From the NCBI GenBank assembly GCA_009929775.1, contig RZZS01000011.1, positions 1 to 48,506 of the forward strand: a DNA stretch of 48,506 nt, written 5' to 3'. This DNA is from Alphaproteobacteria bacterium (GTDB lineage Bacteria; Pseudomonadota; Alphaproteobacteria; Micavibrionales; Micavibrionaceae). This document shows, piece after piece, positions 16,702 through 24,385 of the stretch. A model generated the notes under the pieces. It ran no database searches. It had not been told where the DNA came from and was given only the letters and a program-made list of their open reading frames with translations. Positions within the stretch are counted from its first letter, which is position 1, and each line of letters starts with the position of its first letter. The position numbers were made by a program, and so were the translations under genes.

Positions 16702-17676
16702 TCAAGCCAAAGCCATCGCTGAAGGAAGGCTTTGACCCGCGCATCTATAGCACCACGGTCGCCCCTCCTTTTCGACAACTCGCAACCCCATGCTCTCTGC
16801 CGTCCTCTTGGGAACAATATAGGTCCGATCCGAATTCTCCATGCGAACCGGCGACCCCATCCAGGGCGACCGCCAAACGTTATCTGGCGTATCGACAAGA
16901 CGAACGGGCATTTTCGTTGAGCCATCGGAGTATGGATGAATGCTAAATCTGATCGCGTACGGATGTTGCCTGCTGATCATGTCCGACCAAGCCTCGCTCA
17001 AGGCCCAAACTTTTTTGGCCATGTCTCTCATTCGCCTTCTATATGATTTTTTCGACTCACCTTCCGTTGGGTCGTTTTCTCCTTTGGCGAACCTTTCCAA
17101 CTGGTTGATTCTGTGATTCACATTTTCGTCTCTGTCTGCAATCGCATCCACTTGATCGTTCGACATTGTGAATTCATCAACCAACCTCTTTTTGATTGCA
17201 CCAATTCGTCCCTCCTTGTACGCGTGAGGATCTCCCATATAGTGCTCAAGCCCCTCCAGATGAAGATTTCCCCCGCAGTTCAAGTGCTCTATCATCCCCC
17301 CAAGATCACTCCTGTACTCCGCGACCTCCTCATCTGGTATGCCATCAACATGATTGAATACAAATCCATCCTGAGCCAGAAACAAGTCGCAAGGACATCC
17401 CGTAATCTCGGAAACATGAACTGTGATTGTCCTTAATCGGGCAATGGCTGAAAACTCGCCCAGATCCGCTCTTGGCGACAAAACTTTGTCCTTTCGATTC
17501 TTGGACTTATAGGGAAAGCAAGGGATTACAAGCGAAATTGCCCCCCTCATCTCGACAAGCGCCGTTTCAATACGTTTCCTCTGATTTTTGAGCCCTTCCT
17601 GCGTTAGGTAAGGTGAACCACCCGCGTAGCCTGAAATCGCATCCAGGACATCCGAGGCCATCGAAGCATAATTCAT
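16702..17676 (-). CDS. PvcA/DIT1-family isonitrile (isocyanide) synthase-like protein
   Basis: Enzymes of this family make an isonitrile from the amino group of tyrosine or tryptophan, using ribulose-5-phosphate as carbon source. The 324-aa reading (ATG at 17676, AGGGG upstream) has the family landmarks in order: IPCFPYKSKNRKDKVLSPR (51-69; family pattern FPxKSxNxxKVLG), the acidic LGE that follows, FLAQDGFVFNHVDGIPDEEV (99-118; family pattern SDGRVFxDLxGVxDE), AIRFSIHPYSDG (241-252; family RLSIHP), and VRLVDTPDNVWRSPWMG (258-274; family W-x-TPWHG). Length is normal. No PvcB-type dioxygenase or other partner gene is near. The gene appears to have lower GC than its neighbours and its own spaced promoter, which suggests acquisition by transfer. 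The substrate cannot be told from sequence. Confidence 0.8.
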   Translation of the reverse strand: MNYASMASDVLDAISGYAGGSPYLTQEGLKNQRKRIETALVEMRGAISLVIPCFPYKSKNRKDKVLSPRADLGEFSAIARLRTITVHVSEITGCPCDLFLAQDGFVFNHVDGIPDEEVAEYRSDLGGMIEHLNCGGNLHLEGLEHYMGDPHAYKEGRIGAIKKRLVDEFTMSNDQVDAIADRDENVNHRINQLERFAKGENDPTEGESKKSYRRRMRDMAKKVWALSEAWSDMISRQHPYAIRFSIHPYSDGSTKMPVRLVDTPDNVWRSPWMGSPVRMENSDRTYIVPKRTAESMGLRVVEKEGRPWCYRCAGQSLPSAMALA

Positions 17677-17708
17677 GTCCAAACACCCCTTAAATTTATT
17701 GCGGAATT

Positions 17709-17738
17709 CCTATGGGGCCTGCAATATGTAAATGTCAA
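17709..17738 (-). promoter_or_regulatory. possible promoter of the isonitrile-synthase-like gene
   Basis: Minus strand: a perfect TTGACA (17733-17738) with a weak -10, CATAGG (17709-17714), 18 bp away, 33 bp upstream of the ATG at 17676. Confidence 0.35.
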
Positions 17739-17926
17739 CAGAATTTTTATGTGCGTACGAAATTTCCGGGTCACCGGCACCCGGCCATAACAAGAGACCG
17801 GAAAGATGGAAAAAATTCTGGAATAAGGGAAGATCACCCTGGGTCTCCATAGGCCTCTTCACCTCAATTGCGCAAGTCAGGCAAAAAACGCCCTTCTACC
17901 CTTCCCCTTGTTCAACGTGCGTTAAG

Positions 17927-17956
17927 GTGACGCAATACAGATTATATCTTTATAAT
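17927..17956 (+). promoter_or_regulatory. promoter of the acyl-CoA synthetase/GNAT gene, overlapped by an inverted repeat
   Basis: GTGACG (17927-17932), 18-bp spacer, perfect TATAAT (17951-17956). An inverted repeat TGCGT-N7-ACGCA (17918-17934) covers the -35 box and could be a regulator site. Confidence 0.55.
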
Positions 17957-18026
17957 TCGGGCAGGCGGACTAGTATGGGCCCGTTGCTGCAGGACACTTT
18001 CAAGAAACACCAGAGGTCATTCGCCC

Positions 18027-20741
18027 ATGTCGATCATCAATCTCGATAAAATGTTTTCCCCGAAATCCGTTGCCCTTTTCGGCGCAAGCGCCAGAGAGGG
18101 TTCCGTCGGCGACATGCTTCGCCGTAACCTTATAGAGGGCGGATTTGAAGGGCCGGTTTATCTGATGAACCCCAAATACCCCGAGATCGGTGGTCAGAAG
18201 TGCTACCGCTCGGTCGAGGACCTTCCTGAAGTGCCGGACCTCGCCGTTATCGCAACACCGCTTCCGGCTGTCGCTCCAACGGTCGAGCAGATCGCAAAAG
18301 CGGGGACAAGAGCGTGCGTCATGATCACCGCCGGAGTGCGTCAGGATAAGGATACGCACGAACGCGTTCTCAAATGTGTCGAGGATTACAACCTGCGCGT
18401 CGTCGGGCCGAACTGTCTAGGCATCGCGGTGCCGGGCCGTGGTCTCAATGCCACTTTCGCGCACATGCAGCCAACTCCGGGCGAAATTGCGTTTCTTTCG
18501 CAGTCGGGCGCAATATTGACCTCCGTGCTCGACTGGGCTGAAGGAAGGGGAATCGGATTTTCTTATATGGTCTCCATGGGCGACATGTCGGACGTCGACG
18601 TTGCCGACCTGCTCGATTACGTGGCCTCGGACCCGAACACCAGCGCAATTCTGATGTATCTCGAGCAAATCACGAATTCCCGGGCCTTCATGTCCGCCGC
18701 GCGCGCCGCCGCCCGGATCAAGCCAATCGTCGTCATCAAGTCCGGCCGCCACGAGGCGGGTGCCGCCGCTGCCGCCTCTCACACAGGCGCCCTGGCCGGC
18801 GCCGACAATGTCTATAGCGCCGCCTTCCAGCGCGCGGGCATTCTTCGCGTGACCGACCTTGAGGAAATGTTTGACGCCGCCGAAGTATTGAGCCGCCAGA
18901 AACCCGTGCACGGCGACCGTCTGTGCATCGTCACCAACGGCGGCGGCGCCGGTGTTCTCGCCGTCGATCGCCTGATGGATGTCGGCGGCACGCTTGCCGA
19001 ACTCGAGCCGCAAACGATGGAAAAACTCAACGCCTGCCTGCCGGATACGTGGTCGCACGCCAATCCGGTCGACATTATAGGCGATGCTCCGCCCGAGCGC
19101 TATGACAACGCCGTCGCCGCCGTCCTTGAAGATGCCAATGTCGACGCGGTTCTCGTCATGAACTGCCCGACCGCCCTCGTTTCCGGACGTGAAGCGGCCA
19201 AGGCAACGCTGCGAGCCGTAGAAAAACACAAGGCCAAGGAAGACCTTCACCCGAAAGTCGTGCTAACCAACTGGCTCGGCGACGCCACCGCACGGGAAGC
19301 TCGCGAGTTGCTTTCGAAAAACGGCATTCCGTCCTACGACACTCCCGCCGATGCCATTCGCGGGTACAGCTACCTGAGCGGTTACATCAAGGCCCAGAAC
19401 GCGCTGATGCGCTGTCCGCCGGGCCTGCCGGTTGATTTCCGGACCGACGTCGCCAGAGCCCGTGCGATCATTCAACCGGTAATTAAGAGCGGTCGCGAGA
19501 TGCTTACCGAATCTGAAGCCAAGCAACTCTTGACAGCTTTCGGCATTCAGGTCGTTCCCACATACGAAGCCGCCGATCCGGACGAAGCCTTCAGGTGCGC
19601 GCAGAGCATCCGGAGCGAGGGGTTCGACGAGTTCGTCATTAAAATCCTCTCCAAGGACATTTCGCACAAGTCCGACTCGGGCGGTGTCGTGCTGAACATT
19701 CCTTCGCCCGAAGCGGTTCGCGACGAAGCGATTGAAATGCTCAAGCGCGTCGGGAAAAACTGCCCCGGGGCGAAGCTCGAAGGCTTCACCGTCCAGCCGA
19801 TGATCAAACGCCCGAACGCGCAGGAACTGATTATCGGCGTTTCCGACGACATCACTTTCGGCCCGGTCATCCTGTTCGGAACGGGAGGAACGGCGGTCGA
19901 GGTCATCAAGGATCGCGCCGTCGCCCTACCCCCGCTCGACCTCAAGCTCGCGCGCGACCAGATGCAGCAAACGAACATCTATAAATTGCTGCAGGGATAT
20001 CGCGACAGGCCGCCCGCCGATCTCGACGCGATCGCGCTCGCGTTGGTTCGCATTTCCCACATGATCGCCGAACTGCCGGAAATTTACGAACTCGACATCA
20101 ACCCGCTGCTTGCCGATGAAAAAGGCGTGCTCGCGCTCGACGCCCGCGTTGTGGTCCGGGAGGCCCGGACCGAGCCCGACGGCCTGAACCCGCGTTTCGC
20201 TATCCGGCCGTATCCCAAACAATGGGAAGAGCGCGAGGAATTGCCAAGCGGGCTGAAGGTTCTGCTGCGCCCGATCCGTCCGGAGGACGAGGCGCTTTAC
20301 GACCTCTTCACCGACATGACCGACCCCGAAGACCAGCGCATGCGCCTGTTCAAACCGATCAAAAAACTGCCGCGCGAGTTCATCGCCCGCCTGACCCAGA
20401 TCGATTACGCCCGCGCCATGGCGTTCGTCGCCATCGACGAGGCAAGCGGCGAACTGCTCGGTGTGTCGCGCCTGTCGGCCGACCCAACCCTGACCCGGGC
20501 CGAGTACGGGGTCATCGTCCGGTCGGACATGAAAGCCAAAGGTCTGGGATGGGCGCTCATGCAGCGTCTTATCGCCTACGCCAGAGCGGAAGATCTGGAG
20601 GAACTGTGGGGCGCCGTACTGGCCGAAAACCACGACATGCTCGCCATGTGCCGCGAAATGGGCTTTGAAACCCGCAAGGACGGCGACAACCCCGGTCGTT
20701 TTATCGTAACCCTTCCGCTCGACAAAAAGCAGGCGGCCTGA
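18027..20741 (+). CDS. ADP-forming acyl-CoA synthetase / GNAT fusion (PatZ/Pat-type protein acetyltransferase)
   Basis: A 904-aa fusion. Residues 1-130 are a CoA-binding Rossmann domain (SPKSVALFGASAREGSVG). About 150-460 are the CoA-ligase domains with SHTGALAGADN (His252 at the place of the phospho-histidine of ADP-forming acyl-CoA synthetases). About 480-700 are an ATP-grasp domain (FVIKILSKDISHKSDSGGV, LFGTGGTAVEVIKDRA). About 745-900 are a GNAT acetyltransferase (AEYGVIVRSDMKAKGLGWAL, the acetyl-CoA loop). Enzymes of this layout (PatZ/YfiQ, Pat) acetylate acetyl-CoA synthetase and other proteins on lysine. The synthetase half is often dead in those enzymes, but here the His appears to be kept, so it may still make acyl-CoA. 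It has its own promoter and is transcribed alone. Confidence 0.88.
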   Translation: MSIINLDKMFSPKSVALFGASAREGSVGDMLRRNLIEGGFEGPVYLMNPKYPEIGGQKCYRSVEDLPEVPDLAVIATPLPAVAPTVEQIAKAGTRACVMITAGVRQDKDTHERVLKCVEDYNLRVVGPNCLGIAVPGRGLNATFAHMQPTPGEIAFLSQSGAILTSVLDWAEGRGIGFSYMVSMGDMSDVDVADLLDYVASDPNTSAILMYLEQITNSRAFMSAARAAARIKPIVVIKSGRHEAGAAAAASHTGALAGADNVYSAAFQRAGILRVTDLEEMFDAAEVLSRQKPVHGDRLCIVTNGGGAGVLAVDRLMDVGGTLAELEPQTMEKLNACLPDTWSHANPVDIIGDAPPERYDNAVAAVLEDANVDAVLVMNCPTALVSGREAAKATLRAVEKHKAKEDLHPKVVLTNWLGDATAREARELLSKNGIPSYDTPADAIRGYSYLSGYIKAQNALMRCPPGLPVDFRTDVARARAIIQPVIKSGREMLTESEAKQLLTAFGIQVVPTYEAADPDEAFRCAQSIRSEGFDEFVIKILSKDISHKSDSGGVVLNIPSPEAVRDEAIEMLKRVGKNCPGAKLEGFTVQPMIKRPNAQELIIGVSDDITFGPVILFGTGGTAVEVIKDRAVALPPLDLKLARDQMQQTNIYKLLQGYRDRPPADLDAIALALVRISHMIAELPEIYELDINPLLADEKGVLALDARVVVREARTEPDGLNPRFAIRPYPKQWEEREELPSGLKVLLRPIRPEDEALYDLFTDMTDPEDQRMRLFKPIKKLPREFIARLTQIDYARAMAFVAIDEASGELLGVSRLSADPTLTRAEYGVIVRSDMKAKGLGWALMQRLIAYARAEDLEELWGAVLAENHDMLAMCREMGFETRKDGDNPGRFIVTLPLDKKQAA

Positions 20742-20758
20742 AGGCACACAAAGCAAAC

Positions 20759-20826
20759 GGGACAGTTGCTTCCCCCGCGCAAAGCTGAAAGTCTCACGAC
20801 TGGCCTGCTGGAATAGTAACTGTCCC
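20759..20826. repeat. inverted-repeat element, copy 1 (GGGACAGTT ends)
   Basis: GGGACAGTT (20759-20767) and AACTGTCCC (20818-20826) bound a 68-bp element between the acyl-CoA synthetase/GNAT gene and the pilus gene. A second copy with the same ends lies at 37202-37271. The ends match the GGGGACAGTTACTTTT motif found around REP-associated tyrosine transposase (RAYT) genes in many bacteria. No transposase is present here. Confidence 0.65.
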
Positions 20827-20961
20827 CTGCCCTCGCGTTTGCCGAGGCTTTATTTAAAATGCTGAAAAATAGCTCTGTAAAAAAGGGTGATCTTTAGCGA
20901 TTCGAGAGTTATACTGGTCCGGTACGTATTTCCGTTTCTCTTTGAGCACCCCGTATATCCG

Positions 20962-21516
20962 ATGACAAAACAGATTCTCCGCTCGATGCTTGTCGCCTGC
21001 CTTCTGGCAGTGACAGCCCACGGAAGCGCCGCAGCGCAAGATGCGCAGCATGGGCTCTTCGGCCTGCTTGCACCCGCCGCGACTTCCGGAGACATTTCGG
21101 CCCTCGAAACGCATCCTCCGCTGCGCCTGACGCCAGACAAGTCAGAACTGGTTCGACTGAACGCCGATGCAGCGAGCATCATCGTCGGCAACCCGGCCCA
21201 CGCAAACGTCCTTCTCGATTCGACACGGCTTCTTGTTGTCGTGCCTCGCACTCCCGGTGCCACGCACTTTACCGTTCTCGACGCACAAGGGCAGGTCATC
21301 ATGCAGCGCCATGTGATCGTTGCCAGCCCGAAGGAACGTTACATTCGTCTCCGTCGCACGTGTTCCATGGGCGGGGAGAATTGCGCACAGACTTCCGTTT
21401 ACTACTGCCCGGATATGTGCCATGAGATAGCCCTGACCGAAGGAGCCGGAGAAGCGCAAACCGCGGATTCTGACGGTGGCGAAGCAGAGGACGGACAAAA
21501 TGAGGAGGCCGAGTGA
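20962..21516 (+). CDS. exported protein with pilus-assembly/secretin N-terminal domain (CpaC-N like)
   Basis: A 184-aa protein with a signal peptide (ILRSMLVACLLAVTAHGSAAAQ, residues 4-25). About residues 50-125 form the small beta domain seen at the start of CpaC/RcpA secretins (Pfam 'T2SS-T3SS_pil_N'): PLRLTPDKSELVRLNADAAS, IIVGNPAHANVLL, and GATHFTVLDAQGQVI. There is no secretin domain. A pair of CxxxxxxC-type clusters (RTCSMGGENCAQ, YYCPDMCHE) and an acidic tail follow. It is probably periplasmic and may assist the Flp secretin. The ATG at 20962 begins a typical signal peptide; a longer reading from 20887 does not. It overlaps the TadD-like gene by one base. Confidence 0.75.
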   Translation: MTKQILRSMLVACLLAVTAHGSAAAQDAQHGLFGLLAPAATSGDISALETHPPLRLTPDKSELVRLNADAASIIVGNPAHANVLLDSTRLLVVVPRTPGATHFTVLDAQGQVIMQRHVIVASPKERYIRLRRTCSMGGENCAQTSVYYCPDMCHEIALTEGAGEAQTADSDGGEAEDGQNEEAE

Positions 21517-22340
21517 TGGCTCTTAACCGACGCGAACATCGTTTTTCGAAAGCCTTTCTCCTTGCCTTCGCTGCAAGCGCAGCCCTTGCGGCCTGCCAGC
21601 CAGCACACCAGTCGGGTGTCGTCCCGGTCGGGCCGGAGGCTGATATTGCCGAAGCGCGCCAGATGTCCCGGGCCGCAAAAATTGACGCCGCACTTGAACG
21701 TGCGGCTTCCGCCGGTGCGGAAAAAGGCAGGTCGGTGGCGTCTCTTCTCTCGCTCGAGGAGGATTACAAGCGCCAGAGCAAGGACCCGGAAACCGTTATT
21801 GCCTACGCGCGGGCATTGCGAGAAGCCGACTACCTGAACCGCGCGCTGATTATCCTCGCTCCGCTCGCGGGTAAAGACGATTCGCCCTCTTTGATCAAAT
21901 CCGAATATGCGACAGTCAATCTCGGCATGGGCAACTACCGCGACGCCGAAACTTATGCCCGCAAGGCGATTCTCGCCAATCCGGAGAACGCGAAGGCTTT
22001 CCATGTGCTTGGAATCGCGCTGGACGCGATGGGACACCATGAGCAGGCTGAAGTCGCCTTCCGCAAAGGCCTTGATTACTGGGAGGGCGATCCGACTCCC
22101 ATCATGAACAACCTCGCCCTTAATCTTGCGTCACAGGGGCTGATCGACGAAGCCTCGGAAATCCTCCACCGCGCCGCTGCGGCCGCACCAAACCGCCCGG
22201 AAATCGAACGAAACCTGCGGATTGTTTCGGCACTACGGCAATCCACGAAAACTGCGCGCCCCCGCGCAATTCCGGGAGCGGAACCGGACAAGATCGTCCT
22301 GCCGCCACGCAAACCATCACCGGATGACGAGGCCGAATAG
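21516..22340 (+). CDS. tadD: TadD-like TPR lipoprotein of the Flp pilus system
   Basis: A 274-aa protein with a lipoprotein signal (AASAALAAC, Cys27). TPR repeats run from about residue 85 to 225 (SLIKSEYATVNLGMGNYRDA, AKAFHVLGIALDAMGHHEQA and PTPIMNNLALNLASQGLIDE are three clear units). The C-terminus is Pro/Arg-rich and likely disordered. TadD-type lipoproteins help the Flp secretin reach or assemble in the outer membrane. The ATG overlaps the stop of the upstream gene (TGATG), with GAGGAGG before it. The gene is convergent with tadC, 109 bp away, and not in the main cpa operon. Confidence 0.8.
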   Translation: MALNRREHRFSKAFLLAFAASAALAACQPAHQSGVVPVGPEADIAEARQMSRAAKIDAALERAASAGAEKGRSVASLLSLEEDYKRQSKDPETVIAYARALREADYLNRALIILAPLAGKDDSPSLIKSEYATVNLGMGNYRDAETYARKAILANPENAKAFHVLGIALDAMGHHEQAEVAFRKGLDYWEGDPTPIMNNLALNLASQGLIDEASEILHRAAAAAPNRPEIERNLRIVSALRQSTKTARPRAIPGAEPDKIVLPPRKPSPDDEAE

Positions 22341-22449
22341 CCGAAAACAGGGCAAGCGTTCAGTTTCTGCATGCGCGCGGAGATGCCCCTCGGAATCCCT
22401 TCGACCACGACGCCGTCAATATCCTGGAAGGGTCGCTCCCGGCCTCCGA

Positions 22450-23391
22450 CTACATATTGCCGACCTGGACACCGACAGGCCCGAGAATTACAATGAAGAT
22501 CGAGGGCAGAAAAAACGCAATCATTGGAACGGTCAGTTTCGGCGGCAACGCCATCGCTTTGCGCTCCGCTTCCTGCATGCGAATATCCCGAAGCTCCTCG
22601 GCCATGACCTTCATCGCCTGCGATACACTGGTTCCGTATTGCTCTGCCTGAATCATGGCTGTCGCGAACGACTTCCCAGCCCCGCTTCCCACCCGCCTCG
22701 CGAAATCCTGAAGCGCGGCCTTGCGGTCATTGAGCATGCTCATCTCGGCACTCAGTATCCCAAGTTCCTCGGCCAGCTTCGGTGAATGCTCGGAAATCTC
22801 GTCGGCGATGCGGTGAACCGTCTGCTCAAGCCCGATTCCGCCCTGAACGCAAATCAGCATCATGTCGAGCGCGTCCGGAAATGCGAGACCGATTTCTTCC
22901 TGACGTTTTATAATCTGGTTTTTCAGAATGATTCCCGGAAGCGCGTAACCGAGTCCCGCGGCGCCAAGAACGACAAGCAGAATAACCGGCCCGGCGAGTT
23001 CCTTGTCGCTTGCTGAAACGAACACCATGGTAAGGAGACCAAGAACAAGCGGCAACGCAGCCCGTGCGACCATGAACTTGAGAGGCGCGGATGGATCGCG
23101 GTTCCCCGCTTGCAGCATTTTGTCCCGGATGCTTTCGGCGGCTTCTCCAGCCAGCTGCTGGACCTTGTAAAAGGCGGCCATCGACTCCCGTGCAGAAACA
23201 GCGCTTGAATCGTCCGCTCTCTTCTTCTGGCCTTCCTTGGTCTGCGCGAACAGCTCCCGCCTCTTCTTCTCGATGATCGAGCGGTACTGCTCTTTCCGCT
23301 CACTTCGGTTTAGAAACGGGAGGGCGAAGGCGACAAACGAAAGCGCTGCGGCGAGTGCGCTCCCCAGAACTATCAGTGTGTCCTGATCCAT
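22450..23391 (-). CDS. tadC: TadC, inner-membrane platform protein of the Flp pilus
   Basis: A 313-aa GspF-type membrane protein. Membrane segments: about 8-27, 110-127, 133-155 and the C-terminal AFFLPSIFIVILGPVGVQV. The T2SSF domain (about 165-290) has FPDALDMMLICVQGGIGLEQ and AEQYGTSVSQAMKVMAEELR. With TadB it forms the platform that the CpaF motor acts on. It follows tadB by 10 bp at the end of the minus-strand pilus operon. Confidence 0.92.
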   Translation of the reverse strand: MDQDTLIVLGSALAAALSFVAFALPFLNRSERKEQYRSIIEKKRRELFAQTKEGQKKRADDSSAVSARESMAAFYKVQQLAGEAAESIRDKMLQAGNRDPSAPLKFMVARAALPLVLGLLTMVFVSASDKELAGPVILLVVLGAAGLGYALPGIILKNQIIKRQEEIGLAFPDALDMMLICVQGGIGLEQTVHRIADEISEHSPKLAEELGILSAEMSMLNDRKAALQDFARRVGSGAGKSFATAMIQAEQYGTSVSQAMKVMAEELRDIRMQEAERKAMALPPKLTVPMIAFFLPSIFIVILGPVGVQVGNM

Positions 23392-23401
23392 GCCGCCCTC
23401 C

Positions 23402-24385
23402 CTAGACCTTGAAGTTAATCATGATTTTCATGACAAGGATTCCGATGCACATCCAGACCGCCGCACCACCGACGAGAACTCGACCGAACGGATCCTCAAA
23501 CAGAATACCGATATAATCCGGATTAATGAGGTAGATGCCGCCCGAAATCAGAACCGGCAAGGCACCAATGATCATCGCCGACGACTTCGCTTCGGACGAC
23601 AACGAAACGACTTTCCTCTTCAGGCGAAAACGCGCTCGAATCACGTGGGCAAGGTTTCCTAAAACCTCCGAAAGGCTGGCGCCGGTCTGCGCCTGAATGG
23701 CGATACCGGTCGCGAACATCTGCATCTCGGTAATCGGCATGCGACGCGCCGCTTCGTAGCAAGCCTCGTGCAACGGGACACCGATCTTCTGGGTGTCGTA
23801 TATTTTGGCCATTTCCTCCCCGACAGGACCGCTGAATTCCCGCCCGACCATTGAAATGGCTTCCGAAACAGGCATACCGGCTTTCAGAAGACGGATCATG
23901 GCCTCAAGCGCATCGGGAAATTCCTCAAGGAATTTCTTTTGACGCTTGCCTGTTCTGATTTTTATGAGCATGCGCGGCACGAGAAATAGCACAACAAGGG
24001 AAATCATGGGAACCGCATAAACGGGCAACTTTGCAAACCAGGCAGCTGCCCCGACGATCGCGGCGACAATAACCATATTGATCCAGAATGCCTTTACAGA
24101 GATTTTCATACCTGCCTGCGCAAGCTGGTCGGCCATGGACGCGCCCTTGCCCTTTTTCTTCTTTTTTTCTTCCTCGTTTTGCTCCTTGAGCTTTTTTGCA
24201 ATTTCGGCCCGTCTCTGGTCGCGAATGTCCTTTTTTCCTCCCTTCGCGGCACCGGACGAACCGCCACGGATGAGCGCCAAAGCCTGCGAGCGTTGCGAAG
24301 CCTTTTGACTAACAACGAGCGCGATCAGCATGCCCGCGAACACGAGAACGATGATCGCTATTATGGCGAACTCGATCATACCCAT
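23402..24385 (-). CDS. tadB: TadB, inner-membrane platform protein of the Flp pilus
   Basis: A 327-aa GspF-type protein, partner of TadC. It has an N-terminal membrane segment (about 4-26), then a highly charged, lysine-rich linker (EEEKKKKKGKG near 75), two segments (about 100-140), the T2SSF domain (FPDALEAMIRLLKAGMPVSE, AIQAQTGASLSEVLGNLAHV) and two C-terminal segments. The ATG at 24385 overlaps the cpaF stop by one base. Confidence 0.93.
   Translation of the reverse strand: MGMIEFAIIAIIVLVFAGMLIALVVSQKASQRSQALALIRGGSSGAAKGGKKDIRDQRRAEIAKKLKEQNEEEKKKKKGKGASMADQLAQAGMKISVKAFWINMVIVAAIVGAAAWFAKLPVYAVPMISLVVLFLVPRMLIKIRTGKRQKKFLEEFPDALEAMIRLLKAGMPVSEAISMVGREFSGPVGEEMAKIYDTQKIGVPLHEACYEAARRMPITEMQMFATGIAIQAQTGASLSEVLGNLAHVIRARFRLKRKVVSLSSEAKSSAMIIGALPVLISGGIYLINPDYIGILFEDPFGRVLVGGAAVWMCIGILVMKIMINFKV

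Larger units (their letters stand above)
17677..18026. other. 350-bp divergent intergenic region
   Basis: Lies between the isonitrile-synthase-like gene (minus) and the acyl-CoA synthetase/GNAT gene (plus). It holds the two promoters listed separately. A short plus-strand frame from 17732 runs into the next gene in another frame and has no family or ribosome-site support. I see no RNA gene here. Confidence 0.6.
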
